This document shows, in pieces, positions 9,362 through 18,565 of a stretch of DNA of 64,000 nucleotides. The notes beneath the pieces were generated by a model that saw only the letters and a program-made list of their open reading frames with translations, was not told the DNA's origin and ran no database searches. Position numbers and translations under genes: made by a program. Source of the DNA: Moheibacter lacus (GTDB lineage Bacteria; Bacteroidota; Bacteroidia; Flavobacteriales; Weeksellaceae); contig NZ_JACDZE010000001.1 of NCBI RefSeq assembly GCF_014042165.1, positions 186,001 to 250,000 of the forward strand. Reading direction: 5' to 3'. Positions within the stretch are counted from its first letter, which is position 1. Each line of letters begins with the position of its first letter.

Positions 9362-10072
9362 ATGAAGAGAGCAATTCAATCAATTAAAATGTTTGGAAAA
9401 TTGGGTGTCGGGATTTTGGCAGGTTTATCGGTTACTTCCTGTTTGAATAATGATGATAGTGGCGACATCCCTATGGAAGATTCAGGTTATGTTTTATTTT
9501 CCAACATTTCTCCCGGTTCAACAGGTTTAAAGTTATTTGACGATGGTGAGCAGTTTAACAATGTAGCATTAAATTACAACGAATTCATTCCATTTACTAG
9601 AATGGGCATTGGGAATAATGTTTTGACCCTACAAGGAAATTCGTCCACTACGGATTTAGACACCATTAATTTAAGTGTGGAATTAAACAAACTTTACAGT
9701 GTTTTTGCAGTTAATTCTGCTGAGAATGTAGAATTATTGGCGTATTTGGATAGTCCGGTTCAGGCTTCACATCCAAGCAAATCAGTAATTCGATTTATAC
9801 AACTTTCCCATAATTGTCCTACCGTAAAAGTAGCAATTGAAGGAATGGAAGGTGATTTGGGTACTTATAATTTCCGAAATGCCTCCTCCTTTTTTGAAAT
9901 TGATCAAGTTTTCAATAAAAATTTATACCTGATCAATGCTGAAAGCAATGATACGATTTTCTCCAAAGCTGTTACGCTAAATGGAAATTCGACTTATTCG
10001 ATTTTCTCTCAAGGAGATATCGAATCTGAAAATGAAAATTTGGACTTGGATGTTCAATATTTTTTATACTAA
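9362..10072 (+). CDS. DUF4397 domain lipoprotein
   Basis: A 236-residue exported lipoprotein. A hydrophobic stretch (residues 12-25) ends in a lipobox-like LSVTSC with Cys27, followed by the acidic NNDDSGD linker often seen on surface-exposed Bacteroidota lipoproteins. Two halves resemble the DUF4397 beta domain: YVLFSNISPGSTGLKLF near residue 43 and VIRFIQLSHNCPTVKVAIEG near residue 142. The family is common in Bacteroidota and its function is unknown; it is thought to be extracytoplasmic. The gene is divergent from lpdA and is closed by a strong terminator, so it forms its own unit. Confidence 0.8.
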   Translation: MKRAIQSIKMFGKLGVGILAGLSVTSCLNNDDSGDIPMEDSGYVLFSNISPGSTGLKLFDDGEQFNNVALNYNEFIPFTRMGIGNNVLTLQGNSSTTDLDTINLSVELNKLYSVFAVNSAENVELLAYLDSPVQASHPSKSVIRFIQLSHNCPTVKVAIEGMEGDLGTYNFRNASSFFEIDQVFNKNLYLINAESNDTIFSKAVTLNGNSTYSIFSQGDIESENENLDLDVQYFLY

Positions 10073-10095
10073 ATTCCATCATTACATTTATTTAC

Positions 10096-10134
10096 AAAAA
10101 ATCCCTGTAGAACTGAGGTCTACAGGGATTTTAT
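10096..10134. terminator. Bidirectional terminator after the DUF4397 gene
   Basis: A long stem, AAAATCCCTGTAGA (10098-10111) with TCTACAGGGATTTT (10119-10132), between convergent genes. Confidence 0.88.
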
Positions 10135-10156
10135 TTATGCTTTAATCTATTTCAAA

Positions 10157-11416
10157 TCAATACTGAACGTAATCTACATCCATTTGCTCTGCTGCTTTTT
10201 TATAATAACCGGAATCCAGTTTTTCACGAATCGCATCAAATGCATTTAAAGTAAATTCGATGTCTTCATCTGTATGTGCTGCAGTGGGGATGATTCGGAA
10301 GATGATCGTTCCTTTTGGAATCACCGGATACACCACTACCGATACAAATACGCCGTGGTTCTCGCGTAAATCTTTGGCCATGATGGTGGCTTCAATCGGA
10401 CTTCCTTCTAAAATAATCGGTGTAACCGGCGTATTGGTCAAACCTAAATTATAATTTCTGGCTTTCAATCCGGATTGGATTTTATTAACGTTTTCCCAAA
10501 GTTTGTCTTTCAACTCAGGTTTGGTTTTCAACAATTCCAATCGTTTCAAACCGCCTAAAGTCATCGGCATACAAAGTGATTTGGCAAAGATCTGCGAACG
10601 CAAATTGTATTGTAAATAACGGATTACTGTTTTATCTCCAGCAAAAAAACCTCCGAATCCGGCCATTGATTTTGCAAAAGTAGAGAAATAAACGTCGATT
10701 TGGTCTTGACAACCTTGCTCCTCACCTGCTCCGGCTCCTGTTTTTCCTAAAGTTCCAAATCCATGAGCATCATCCACTAAAATTCGAAAATCAAATTCTT
10801 TTTTCAAATCACAGATCTCCTTCAACTTTCCTTGCTCAGCCATCATTCCAAAAACTCCTTCCGTGATCACCAAAATACCACCTCCGGTTTGTTCGGTAAT
10901 TTTTGTAGCACGGGCCAAATTTTTTCTCAAACTATCGATATCGTTGTGCTGGTAAGTAAATCTCTTCCCAAAATGCAACCGCACACCATCTACGATACAG
11001 GCATGACACTCTTGATCATAAACGATCACATCATTTTTTGAAACCAAAGCATCTATGGCAGAAACCATTCCTTGGTAACCGAAATTCAACAAATACGCTG
11101 ATTCTTTTCCTACAAATTCAGCCAATTCTTGTTCCAATTGGTAATGGTATTTGGTTTGACCTGTCATAGCGCGAGCACCCATCGGATAAGCCATACCATA
11201 TTTTTCAGCTGCTTCTGCATCCGTTTTTCTTACTTCAGGATGATTGGCCAGCCCCAAATAATTGTTTAAAGACCAGACCACAACGTCCTTTCCTTTAAAT
11301 TTCATTCTTGGTCCTAATTCTCCTTCTAATTCCGGGAAAATGAAGTAACCTTCTCCATAGTCCGCAAATTGCCCCAAAGGCCCCGGATTTTTCTTAATTC
11401 TTTCAAATATATCCAT
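10157..11416 (-). CDS. Alpha-oxoamine synthase-family PLP acyltransferase (candidate cysteate acyltransferase)
   Basis: A 419-residue fold-type I PLP enzyme of the alpha-oxoamine synthase family (KBL, 8-amino-7-oxononanoate synthase, serine palmitoyltransferase). The PLP lysine is Lys249 in STFAKSMAGFGG; His138 (ECHAC) stacks on the cofactor; VDDAHGFG at 214-221 supplies Asp215 and His218. The N-terminus has the family's SLNNYLGLANHP. It condenses an amino acid with an acyl thioester. The next gene upstream on the same strand is a divergent cysteine-synthase homologue, which suggests (inference) cysteate as the amino acid and 3-ketocapnine as product, the first steps of sulfonolipid synthesis in Flavobacteriia. 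Serine palmitoyltransferase or glycine C-acetyltransferase are the alternatives. A 132-bp gap with a hairpin separates the two genes. Confidence 0.8.
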   Translation of the reverse strand: MDIFERIKKNPGPLGQFADYGEGYFIFPELEGELGPRMKFKGKDVVVWSLNNYLGLANHPEVRKTDAEAAEKYGMAYPMGARAMTGQTKYHYQLEQELAEFVGKESAYLLNFGYQGMVSAIDALVSKNDVIVYDQECHACIVDGVRLHFGKRFTYQHNDIDSLRKNLARATKITEQTGGGILVITEGVFGMMAEQGKLKEICDLKKEFDFRILVDDAHGFGTLGKTGAGAGEEQGCQDQIDVYFSTFAKSMAGFGGFFAGDKTVIRYLQYNLRSQIFAKSLCMPMTLGGLKRLELLKTKPELKDKLWENVNKIQSGLKARNYNLGLTNTPVTPIILEGSPIEATIMAKDLRENHGVFVSVVVYPVIPKGTIIFRIIPTAAHTDEDIEFTLNAFDAIREKLDSGYYKKAAEQMDVDYVQY

Positions 11417-11451
11417 GATAATTCTTAATTCTAATTAGGTTTATGTATGCA

Positions 11452-11481
11452 AAATGCTCCACAATTTCATTGGGAGCATTT
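11452..11481 (-). terminator. Hairpin between the cysteine synthase-like gene and the acyltransferase gene
   Basis: AAATGCTCC and GGAGCATTT pair around a loop of about 12 nt. Only four Ts follow on the minus strand, so it may be a weak terminator or attenuator rather than a full stop. Confidence 0.5.
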
Positions 11482-11518
11482 ATAAAATATAAATTATTCA
11501 GATTTTGTATTCATTTCG

Positions 11519-12550
11519 TTATTTAACGTACTGAATTGTTGCATTGGATTCCAAACCGTTTAAACGGCTATTTGTAAATCCTTGTTCAGCCATCCAATCA
11601 TCACTAAATACTTTGGTAATATAGCGAGATCCATGATCAGGAAAAATCAATACTACACAATCATCTTCCTTAAACTGATTGGCCAATTGACGATAGGCTT
11701 GAACTACCGCACCACAGGTATAACCTCCCATAATTCCTTCTTTCAAAGCAATTTCTCTCGTTCTATAAGCACTTTCCTCGTCAGAAACCTTTTCAAAATG
11801 ATCGATGATTCCGAAATCCGTTGCTTCAGGCACCAAATTCTTTCCTAAACCTTCAATTCTATAAGGATAAATTTCATTTTTATCCAATTCTCCGGTTTCG
11901 TGGTATTTTTTCAAAATAGATCCATAAGCATCAACACCGATTATCTTAATATCTGGATTTTGTTCTTTCAAATATTTCGCAGAACCCGACAAAGTCCCTC
12001 CTGTTCCACAACAAGCAATCAAATGGGTGATTTTACCTTCAGTTTGTTTCCAAATCTCAGGCCCTGTGGTTAGATAATGGGCTTCAATATTTTTCAAATT
12101 AAAATACTGATTGATATAAATGGAGTTTGGAGTTTCCTCCGCAATTCTTTTGGCTACTTCATAATAAGATCTAGGGTCGTCAGCAGCTACATTTGCAGGA
12201 CAAATAAACACTTTGGCTCCGAGTGCTTTTAAATAAGCGATTTTCTCGTGCTTTGTTTTATCTGATACTGCTAAAATGCATTTATAACCCTTTACGATAC
12301 TCACCATGGCAACACTGAAACCCGTATTTCCAGACGTGGTTTCGACGATGGTTGCACCAGGCTTTAAAAGCCCTTGTCTTTCCGCTTCTTCTATGATGTG
12401 AAGCGCAATTCTATCTTTGGTTGAGTGTCCCGGGTTGTAACTTTCCAACTTAGCGTAAACCTCACCTGGAATTTCTTGGCCAACTTTGTTTAATCGAACT
12501 AATGGCGAATCACCAATTAATTCTAAAACGTTATTATAAGTTCCAGTCAT
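11519..12550 (-). CDS. Cysteine synthase-family PLP lyase (candidate cysteate synthase)
   Basis: A 343-residue fold-type II PLP enzyme related to CysK and cystathionine beta-synthase. The PLP lysine is Lys45 in NPGHSTKDR, and the phosphate/substrate loops are TSGNTG (72-77) and CCGTGGT (about 168). The loop that in typical CysK reads MSxERRxLL is [16 protein letters not shown] here, so the substrate pocket differs from O-acetylserine sulfhydrylase. Next to an alpha-oxoamine synthase, a sulfite-using cysteate synthase is the most interesting reading; ordinary cysteine synthase remains possible. I start at ATG 12550 (MTGTYNN): a TTG ten codons upstream overlaps the promoter box at 12578-12585. 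The protein end is longer than in CysK by about 25 residues. Confidence 0.82.
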   Translation of the reverse strand: MTGTYNNVLELIGDSPLVRLNKVGQEIPGEVYAKLESYNPGHSTKDRIALHIIEEAERQGLLKPGATIVETTSGNTGFSVAMVSIVKGYKCILAVSDKTKHEKIAYLKALGAKVFICPANVAADDPRSYYEVAKRIAEETPNSIYINQYFNLKNIEAHYLTTGPEIWKQTEGKITHLIACCGTGGTLSGSAKYLKEQNPDIKIIGVDAYGSILKKYHETGELDKNEIYPYRIEGLGKNLVPEATDFGIIDHFEKVSDEESAYRTREIALKEGIMGGYTCGAVVQAYRQLANQFKEDDCVVLIFPDHGSRYITKVFSDDWMAEQGFTNSRLNGLESNATIQYVK

Positions 12551-12577
12551 TACATTTAGTTCTTTACTTACAATCGG

Positions 12578-12585
12578 CAAATTTA
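12578..12585 (-). promoter_or_regulatory. -7 box of the cysteine synthase-like gene
   Basis: TAAATTTG on the minus strand, 27 bp ahead of the ATG at 12550. It overlaps an in-frame TTG, which argues against a longer protein. Confidence 0.5.
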
Positions 12586-12681
12586 AGAATTTTTATGAAT
12601 TTACCCATTTTTCATCTGAGTATTATCAACAGTTATTTTTTCAAACTTATAAAAATTCTTTTATCTCACGATCGTAATTGG

Positions 12682-13848
12682 TTAATATTCCGTCACTTCG
12701 AAATAAATATGTTTTAAAATTTTTTTATCTTCTTCGGTTAATATCTTTTTCCTCCTTTCCATCATTTTTTGGGCTGCTTCATAACTTCGATCCAAATCAA
12801 ATTTTGGTGAATTTTCATTTCCTCCCCAACTAAAAGAAGGGATAAATTTAGGCGGAAAACCCACCTCAAACAGGTTGGAAGACACTCCGACAACTGTTCC
12901 AGTATTAAATTGAGCATTAATTGCCGATTTTGAAAAATCTCCCATCATCAATCCACAAAACTGCAATCCTGTATCCTGAAAGGATTTCGATGGATAATTC
13001 CAAAGATTTACATTCGAATAATTATTTTTCAAATTAGAATTATTGGTATCTGCACCTAAATTGCACCATTCGCCCAATACTGAATTTCCTAAAAATCCAT
13101 CATGACCTTTGTTGGAGTAGCCCATCAAAATAGAATTGTTCACCTCTCCTCCTACTTTACAATGTGGCCCAATAGTCGTTCCTGAATAAATTTTTGCACC
13201 CATATTCAGTTTGGCATTTTCACATAAAGCCAAACTTCCTCTGACCAAACTTCCTTCCATGATTTCAGCATTTTTCCCGACGTATATGGGACCAGAATTA
13301 GCATTCAAAATAGAGAATTCGACAATTGCTCCTTCTTCCAAAAAAATATTTTCAGCATTTCTAACTCCATTTGTATCTGAAATCGGCTGAGATTCACGTC
13401 CTTTTGTCATCAATTCAAAATCAAAATGAATCGCTTGATCATTGACCGAAAATAAATCCCATAATTTTTGAATATGGAGAAGTTCGCCGTTATAACGTAT
13501 GGAATTGCTTAATTTTTCTAAGTTTTGAAAATCCTCCAAACTGATTTTACCGGCGATGAGTTCTTCATCTCGCTTCAAAACATGACCTACTTCTAAATTT
13601 AGAATTAAATCAACTAGCTCTGAATTAGGGAAATAAGCAGGATTTATAAATAAATTAACCTCATCAACTTTCAATAGGAATTTCTCTGATAAATAATCTT
13701 GAGTCAAATAACTATAATTCCCTTCAATTAATTTCTCCCATCGCTCTTTAAATGTTAAAATCCCAATCCGCAACTCCCCAAAAGGTTTTGTCAGCGTCAG
13801 AGGATGTAGATTATCCCATTCTTTATGGTCAAATAAGACGATGTTCAT
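12682..13848 (-). CDS. GlmU-like sugar nucleotidyltransferase/left-handed beta-helix protein
   Basis: A 388-residue protein of the flavobacterial 'GlmU family' or 'putative sugar nucleotidyl transferase' group. The N-terminal part has HPLTLTKPFGELRIGILTFKERW (residues 15-37), the family's replacement for a normal pyrophosphorylase signature; the classic LAAGxGTRM loop of GlmU is absent. From about residue 160 to 320 there are hexapeptide-like repeats (EGAIVEFSILNANSGPIYVG, NAKLNMGAKIYSGTTIGPHCKVGG) forming a left-handed beta-helix, usual for acyl- or nucleotidyltransferases. The exact substrate is unknown. It is divergent from aroB with a shared intergenic region of 86 bp to the aroB ATG. Confidence 0.8.
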   Translation of the reverse strand: MNIVLFDHKEWDNLHPLTLTKPFGELRIGILTFKERWEKLIEGNYSYLTQDYLSEKFLLKVDEVNLFINPAYFPNSELVDLILNLEVGHVLKRDEELIAGKISLEDFQNLEKLSNSIRYNGELLHIQKLWDLFSVNDQAIHFDFELMTKGRESQPISDTNGVRNAENIFLEEGAIVEFSILNANSGPIYVGKNAEIMEGSLVRGSLALCENAKLNMGAKIYSGTTIGPHCKVGGEVNNSILMGYSNKGHDGFLGNSVLGEWCNLGADTNNSNLKNNYSNVNLWNYPSKSFQDTGLQFCGLMMGDFSKSAINAQFNTGTVVGVSSNLFEVGFPPKFIPSFSWGGNENSPKFDLDRSYEAAQKMMERRKKILTEEDKKILKHIYFEVTEY

Positions 13849-13865
13849 TCAAGAATTATTTGGAA

Positions 13866-13873
13866 CAAATTTA
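13866..13873 (-). promoter_or_regulatory. -7 box of the GlmU-like gene
   Basis: TAAATTTG on the minus strand, 17 bp before the ATG at 13848, within the divergent region shared with aroB. Confidence 0.5.
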
Positions 13874-13922
13874 ATATTATTTTGATGTGAATTTATTCAA
13901 TTCTAAATTAAAAACGAAATCC

Positions 13923-13930
13923 TACATTTG
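13923..13930 (+). promoter_or_regulatory. -7 box of aroB, abutting the start codon
   Basis: TACATTTG ends 4 bp before the aroB ATG at 13935. Transcription would start at or next to the ATG, giving a leaderless message. No obvious TTTG element is seen 20 bp upstream. Confidence 0.5.
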
Positions 13931-13934
13931 GAAT

Positions 13935-14993
13935 ATGAAACAAACACCCATATTTTTCAGTCAAATTTTCAACCATTTTAACCAAAAATTAGAAGAGAAA
14001 AATTATCCGCTCATTTTCATTTTGGTAGATGAAAATACGCACGAACATTGTTTGCCCCAATTTCTATCCGAAATGGAGGGAGCGCATACAATTGAAATCA
14101 TAGAAATTCCGGCTGGCGAAGAAAACAAAACCATCGACATCGCAATTCAAGTTTGGGAGACGATGACCGAAATGAATGCTACTAGAAAATCTTTGATGAT
14201 CAATTTGGGAGGTGGAATGGTTACAGATTTGGGAGGATTCATTGCCTCCACTTTTAAAAGAGGCATTGATTTCATCAATTTCCCGACTTCCATTCTCTCA
14301 ATGGTAGATGCTGCTGTGGGAGGAAAAACCGGAATTGATCATAATGGAATCAAAAACATCATCGGGACTTTTGCACTTCCGGTGGGTACATTTATCCATC
14401 CTGAATTTTTACAAACGCTTCCCAAACGTGAATTTTGGTCAGGTTTGGCAGAGATGCTGAAACATGGTTTGATTTACGATAAAAATCATTGGGAGAATTT
14501 GATCAATTTGGAAAACCTAAATCCGGAAAGTGTTTCAGTTCTCATCTCCGATTCAGTTCAGATCAAAACCGAAATTATCGATAATGATCCTTTTGAATCC
14601 GGTATAAGGAAAATTTTAAATTTTGGACATACGATTGGACATGCGATAGAAAGCGAGTTCCTGGAGACTGAAAATCATTTATTACATGGAGAAGCAATTG
14701 CGATAGGCATGATGGTCGAATCCATTTTGAGTTTTGAAAATGAATTGATTTCAAAGGAGGAATTGGATGAAATCTTTACTCATTTGGTGCGAATTTTCGG
14801 GAAATTTTCAATTCCTGAAGACCTCATCCCCAATTTATTTCACTGGATGAAACATGATAAGAAAAATCAAAACGATCAGATCAGTTTCAGTTTATTGGAT
14901 GGAATTGGTAAATGCAAATATGATATTTTACTCAACGAAAATCAGATTTCGGAAGGAATTTTGATGTACAATAGGAAATTGGCAAACTCATGA
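13935..14993 (+). CDS. aroB: 3-Dehydroquinate synthase
   Basis: A 352-residue AroB that turns DAHP into 3-dehydroquinate in the shikimate pathway, using NAD+ and a divalent metal. NAD-binding [18 protein letters not shown] is near residues 89-106, [16 protein letters not shown] near 132-147, and the metal-binding histidines are in [11 protein letters not shown] and [13 protein letters not shown] use ATG 13935 (MKQTPIFF); an in-frame GTG 48 bp earlier would place the promoter box inside the gene and adds a stretch not typical of AroB. The stop overlaps the start of msrB by 4 bp (ATGA), so they are translationally coupled. Confidence 0.95.
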   Translation: MKQTPIFFSQIFNHFNQKLEEKNYPLIFILVDENTHEHCLPQFLSEMEGAHTIEIIEIPAGEENKTIDIAIQVWETMTEMNATRKSLMINLGGGMVTDLGGFIASTFKRGIDFINFPTSILSMVDAAVGGKTGIDHNGIKNIIGTFALPVGTFIHPEFLQTLPKREFWSGLAEMLKHGLIYDKNHWENLINLENLNPESVSVLISDSVQIKTEIIDNDPFESGIRKILNFGHTIGHAIESEFLETENHLLHGEAIAIGMMVESILSFENELISKEELDEIFTHLVRIFGKFSIPEDLIPNLFHWMKHDKKNQNDQISFSLLDGIGKCKYDILLNENQISEGILMYNRKLANS

Positions 14994-15481
14994 AATTTTT
15001 TATTTTTAGCGCAATGCTATTATTTTCAATAGGTTGCTCCCAACATAAATTAAAAGACACTACAATGGAAAAATCAAAATCACCCAATTTCCATGTTCAA
15101 AAATCAGATGAACAATGGAAAAAAGAACTAACGCCTGAACAGTTTTATGTCATGCGAGAAGCAGGTACTGAAAGACCATTTTCCGGTAAATACAATATGC
15201 ATTTCGAAAAAGGAACTTACACTTGCGGGGCTTGTGACACACCACTTTTCACTTCAGATTCTAAATTTGACGGACACTGTGGCTGGCCGAGTTTTGACAA
15301 GGAAATTTCAGAAGGAAAAATACTCGAAAGAGAAGACCATTCTCATGGAATGACCAGAACCGAAATTCTTTGCGCCAATTGCGGAAGCCATCTGGGACAT
15401 GTTTTTGATGATGGGCCTACAGAAACTGGATTGCGCTATTGTGTGAATTCGCTTTCTTTAGATTTCGAAGAAAAAAATTAA
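14990..15481 (+). CDS. msrB: Peptide-methionine (R)-S-oxide reductase MsrB, lipoprotein form
   Basis: A 163-residue MsrB that reduces methionine-R-sulfoxide in proteins. The N-terminus is a lipoprotein signal (hydrophobic 2-15, lipobox SIGC with Cys16), so the enzyme probably acts in the envelope. Zinc ligands are the pairs Cys79/Cys82 (CGAC) and Cys128/Cys131 (CANC); the catalytic cysteine is Cys151 in RYCVNS, and Cys97 (GHCGWPSF) may be the resolving cysteine. Its start overlaps the aroB stop by 4 bp. A functional link between aroB and msrB is not obvious; cotranscription is likely from the overlap. Confidence 0.95.
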   Translation: MKFFIFSAMLLFSIGCSQHKLKDTTMEKSKSPNFHVQKSDEQWKKELTPEQFYVMREAGTERPFSGKYNMHFEKGTYTCGACDTPLFTSDSKFDGHCGWPSFDKEISEGKILEREDHSHGMTRTEILCANCGSHLGHVFDDGPTETGLRYCVNSLSLDFEEKN

Positions 15482-15492
15482 GGATGAAGTAT

Positions 15493-16173
15493 TTATAGCG
15501 TATTGATGTAATCCGCTACTTTTTTCAAATCCTTTTCTTTTGATAAATTGATTTTATTATCTTTTAAAAACTTCTCAATTTCTTTGTTTTTTTCTTTAAA
15601 AAGTTGAAGGAATTTGTTTTTAGAACTAGGAATTAATATAATGGCACCTTCCGGAGTCCCCAGGAAAAACTCATCTTTAAGTGGCTTATATTCAGCTGTA
15701 GTATCTATCCCAAATCCACTTGCAGATTTTTTCCCTTCTACAAAACCTATTTTTTCTCTTTTATAAAGTGAAACTTTTTCGCCAGAAGTTAACTCTATCA
15801 AAAAACCTCTTTTCACATCATTCCCATCTTGATAATCTACAATTACATATTTCTTTTTTAAATCATCAAAATTCACCAAATTATATTGGCCTTTATCCAA
15901 ATCATACGTCACACCATCTTTCTCAAATTCCATTTCATCAAAGAAAGCATTGTACCTCATTTTGAATGGCTTTTCTAAATCGTCGACAAAAGCGTACATG
16001 AAATTTTCTTGAAAATATTGTGATCCTTTTGCTTCTTTAGGTTGATTAACTTCTTTGTTCATGGATGAAGTTCCATATAAAGTATTGTACGAATTTCTAT
16101 TTTGGAAAATGGTTTGTTGACCAAATCCAACTCCAAATCCAAACAATAACAATAAACCCATTATTTTTTTCAT
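15493..16173 (-). CDS. Hypothetical secreted protein
   Basis: A 226-residue protein with a clear Sec signal peptide (MKKIMGLLLLFGFGVGFGQ, cleavage likely before QTIF). The mature part is rich in Lys, Asp and aromatic residues and has no motif I recognise. It includes a run of beta-strand-like lines such as YNLVNFDDLKKKYVIVDYQD and a Lys-rich helical C-terminus (KNKEIEKFLKDNKINLSKEKDLKKVADYINTL). I start at ATG 16173; a TTG 9 bp earlier is also in frame but less likely. It is convergent with msrB, 11 bp away, and no strong terminator separates them. Confidence 0.72.
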   Translation of the reverse strand: MKKIMGLLLLFGFGVGFGQQTIFQNRNSYNTLYGTSSMNKEVNQPKEAKGSQYFQENFMYAFVDDLEKPFKMRYNAFFDEMEFEKDGVTYDLDKGQYNLVNFDDLKKKYVIVDYQDGNDVKRGFLIELTSGEKVSLYKREKIGFVEGKKSASGFGIDTTAEYKPLKDEFFLGTPEGAIILIPSSKNKFLQLFKEKNKEIEKFLKDNKINLSKEKDLKKVADYINTL

Positions 16174-16286
16174 AATCCTCAACTATATAATTATTCAATA
16201 CTACTAAATTAACCGCTTAAAATCAAAATTTTTTCAATAAAAAATCAATAAGACTTAAAACCAATCAAAAAATTTCACAATTCCAC

Positions 16287-16294
16287 TACCTTTG
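16287..16294 (+). promoter_or_regulatory. -7 box of the DUF4199 operon, abutting the start codon
   Basis: TACCTTTG ends 6 bp before the ATG at 16301, so the message would be leaderless or nearly so. The TTG inside the box should not be read as a start codon. Confidence 0.5.
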
Positions 16295-16300
16295 CAAGCT

Positions 16301-16840
16301 ATGAATGCAAACAAACAAATCCTCCGTTTAGGCATCGGTTTATTTATCATGACAATGCTTTTGTTTTTTTTGTTGATCTTTTTATTTTCAACCCAAGGAA
16401 GCATTACTGAAGCCCAACTTTTCAACTATTCGGCTTTAATCAATTGTTTTGCTTTGCCGGGGATTTATGCAGGAATGGGTTTTTATAGCGCCTTTAGGGT
16501 AGCAAAACAACGCCCGATTTCCTTCAGACAAGCTTGGCAATTGAGTTTTGTACCGATGTTCATCGGTGGATTTTTAAGTTTGGCTGCGATTTTTATCTTT
16601 TTCAACACATCAGGCGCTTGGGTAGAAGATAGCCTACAGCGTGGCTGGCATGATTTGGTCATGTCCGGACCCAATGAAGAATTCATGGAAAAAAATGGAG
16701 ATTTTGTAAAAAATATGACTGATTTGAAAATCAATATGTTTACTTGGAAAACCTTCTTCCTTTCATTTTCCGTCATTCTCTTTTTTTACTTTTTGATTTC
16801 GAGTATCTTCGCAGTATTCTTTAAAAACAGACACATCTGA
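16301..16840 (+). CDS. DUF4199 family membrane protein
   Basis: A 179-residue membrane protein of the DUF4199 family. Four hydrophobic segments are seen at about residues 10-30, 40-60, 78-98 and 150-172, with the soluble loop rich in charged residues between the third and fourth. The family has no known function and in Flavobacteriia often precedes a family 2 glycosyltransferase, as here; the two genes overlap by one base (stop TGA 16838-16840, next ATG at 16840), which suggests coupled translation and possibly a joint role at the membrane. Confidence 0.85.
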   Translation: MNANKQILRLGIGLFIMTMLLFFLLIFLFSTQGSITEAQLFNYSALINCFALPGIYAGMGFYSAFRVAKQRPISFRQAWQLSFVPMFIGGFLSLAAIFIFFNTSGAWVEDSLQRGWHDLVMSGPNEEFMEKNGDFVKNMTDLKINMFTWKTFFLSFSVILFFYFLISSIFAVFFKNRHI

Positions 16841-17820
16841 TGCATATTTCGGTCGTCATCCCATTATTAAATGAACAAGATTCTCTCGAAGAATTGTTCC
16901 AAAGGATCAAATCGGTTTGTCTGGAAAATGAATTCAAATTCGAAGTCATTTTTATCGACGACGGCAGCAGTGATAATAGCTGGAAAGTAATCGAATTCCT
17001 ATCAGAAGTTAACCCTGAAATCAAAGGCATTCGCTTTCGTAAAAACTATGGAAAATCCCAAGCGCTCATGGCTGCTTTCAAACAAGCTCAAGGTGAAGTT
17101 TTCATCACGATGGACGCTGATTTACAAGATTTTCCGGAAGAAATTCCTGAACTTTATGGGGAATTAAAGACAAAAAATGCCGATATCATTTCAGGTTGGA
17201 AACAAAACCGACAAGACCCGAAATTGACCAAAAATCTTCCATCCAAAATTTTCAATTCCGTGGCGAGAAAAGTTTCAGGACTAGAATTGCATGATTTCAA
17301 TTGTGGACTGAAAGCTTATCGAAATGAAGTTGCAAAAGAACTGGAATTGCATGGTGATATGCACAGGTACATCCCAGTTTTGGCAAAAAATTTAGGATTT
17401 GGCCGGATTTATGAAAAAAGAGTCCGTCATCAGGCGCGGAAATATGGAAAATCAAAATTTGGGAAACGTCGATTTGTAAATGGTTTTCTGGATTTGATCA
17501 CGCTTTCCTTTCTGAATAAATTTGGTACCAAACCCATGCATCTTTTTGGTGCTATTGGAACTTTGATGTTTATCATCGGCTTTCTAGCAGCTGTTTATTT
17601 AGGTTTAGACAAATTGTTTAAAGTCTACATCCTCGAAAAAAATGCAAGATTGATTACAGACAATCCATTTTTTTACATTTCACTGGTTGCCATGGTTTTG
17701 GGAACCCAATTGTTTCTCGCCGGATTTCTGGGCGAAATTCTGGTTCGCTTCACAAAAAACAAACAAGAATTTGAAATACGGGAAACGCTAAATCTGAATT
17801 CTAAAAAACAATTTTCTTAA
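16840..17820 (+). CDS. Family 2 glycosyltransferase (DPM1/GtrB-like) with two C-terminal membrane helices
   Basis: A 326-residue GT2 enzyme. The GT-A domain opens with VVIPLLNEQDSLEELF, has IDDGSSDNSW near residue 39 and the metal-binding-region MDADLQDFPEE near residue 88. Two transmembrane segments follow at about residues 232-254 and 272-302. This layout matches polyisoprenyl-phosphate hexosyltransferases such as dolichol-phosphate mannose synthase or GtrB, which load a sugar onto a lipid carrier at the inner face of the membrane; the sugar is unknown. It is the second gene of a four-gene unit with a DUF4199 protein, a DUF2807 lipoprotein and a phosphosugar mutase. Confidence 0.9.
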   Translation: MHISVVIPLLNEQDSLEELFQRIKSVCLENEFKFEVIFIDDGSSDNSWKVIEFLSEVNPEIKGIRFRKNYGKSQALMAAFKQAQGEVFITMDADLQDFPEEIPELYGELKTKNADIISGWKQNRQDPKLTKNLPSKIFNSVARKVSGLELHDFNCGLKAYRNEVAKELELHGDMHRYIPVLAKNLGFGRIYEKRVRHQARKYGKSKFGKRRFVNGFLDLITLSFLNKFGTKPMHLFGAIGTLMFIIGFLAAVYLGLDKLFKVYILEKNARLITDNPFFYISLVAMVLGTQLFLAGFLGEILVRFTKNKQEFEIRETLNLNSKKQFS

Positions 17821-17853
17821 ATTGTAACCAATTCTAATTCCAAATATAACCAC

Positions 17854-18558
17854 ATGAAAAATATTATCTTACTCTTTTCAATCGCAACGCTCGCAGTTTC
17901 CTGTAGTTCAGGAATTGAAGGCGAAGGAGCTGCTACAGCAAAAAAAGAATTCGCAGTGGATCATTTCACTTCATTGGAAACCCATTGTAATTGCGAAATA
18001 ACTTTAATTCCTTCTGATATTTCAAAAGTGGTGGTAGAATCGCATCAGAATTTAATTGATAATATGGACATCAAAACAAAAGGAAATGACTTGGTTATCA
18101 AAGAATTAAAAACTGTTGACAATTATGATTTGTACAATGTCAATGTGTATTTCAATCCAAATCTTAGCGAAGTTGAATTGAACAACCAATCCAAATTAAA
18201 AACATCAGGAACGCTAAAAGCAGATCAATTTTCATTTGAAATAAACGACCAATCTTCCATAACCGAAACCTTTTTGGACATCAAAAATTTAGATCTTGAT
18301 GTTTCGGATCAAACCCAAATCAAGATGACCGGAACTGCGATCAATGTTGAAATAAATGCCTACGATGAATCTCGCACAGATTTAACTGAATTACAAGCAG
18401 TGGAAATCGATTTTCATGCAAAAGACAATGCTTCACTTTCCATCTATGCGATGAAAGATTTAAAAGGAACTGCCAAAGATAATGCGCAAGTTTCCTACAA
18501 AGGCGATCCCAATAAAAATACAACTGAAAAAGACAGAGCTATCATTCAAAAAAAATAA
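17854..18558 (+). CDS. DUF2807 (head GIN domain) lipoprotein
   Basis: A 234-residue exported lipoprotein: signal residues 1-16 with lipobox LAVSC (Cys17). The mature part is a right-handed beta-solenoid-like DUF2807 domain, with the typical opening KEFAVDHFTSLETHCNCEITLIPSD and repeated lines with the pattern 'xVELNNQSKLKTSG', 'FEINDQSSITETF', 'LDVSDQTQIKMTG', 'FHAKDNASLSIYA'. The family is abundant in Bacteroidota ('head GIN domain-containing', 'putative autotransporter adhesin') without a proven role. It lies 33 bp after the glycosyltransferase and 7 bp before the mutase, so it belongs to the same operon. Confidence 0.88.
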   Translation: MKNIILLFSIATLAVSCSSGIEGEGAATAKKEFAVDHFTSLETHCNCEITLIPSDISKVVVESHQNLIDNMDIKTKGNDLVIKELKTVDNYDLYNVNVYFNPNLSEVELNNQSKLKTSGTLKADQFSFEINDQSSITETFLDIKNLDLDVSDQTQIKMTGTAINVEINAYDESRTDLTELQAVEIDFHAKDNASLSIYAMKDLKGTAKDNAQVSYKGDPNKNTTEKDRAIIQKK

Positions 18559-18565
18559 TTCGGAA

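Noticed and set aside
18482-18565. Longer start for the phosphosugar mutase inside the DUF2807 gene
   Set aside because: The extra 28 residues are an alternate frame of the preceding gene; the ATG at 18566 gives the normal N-terminus.
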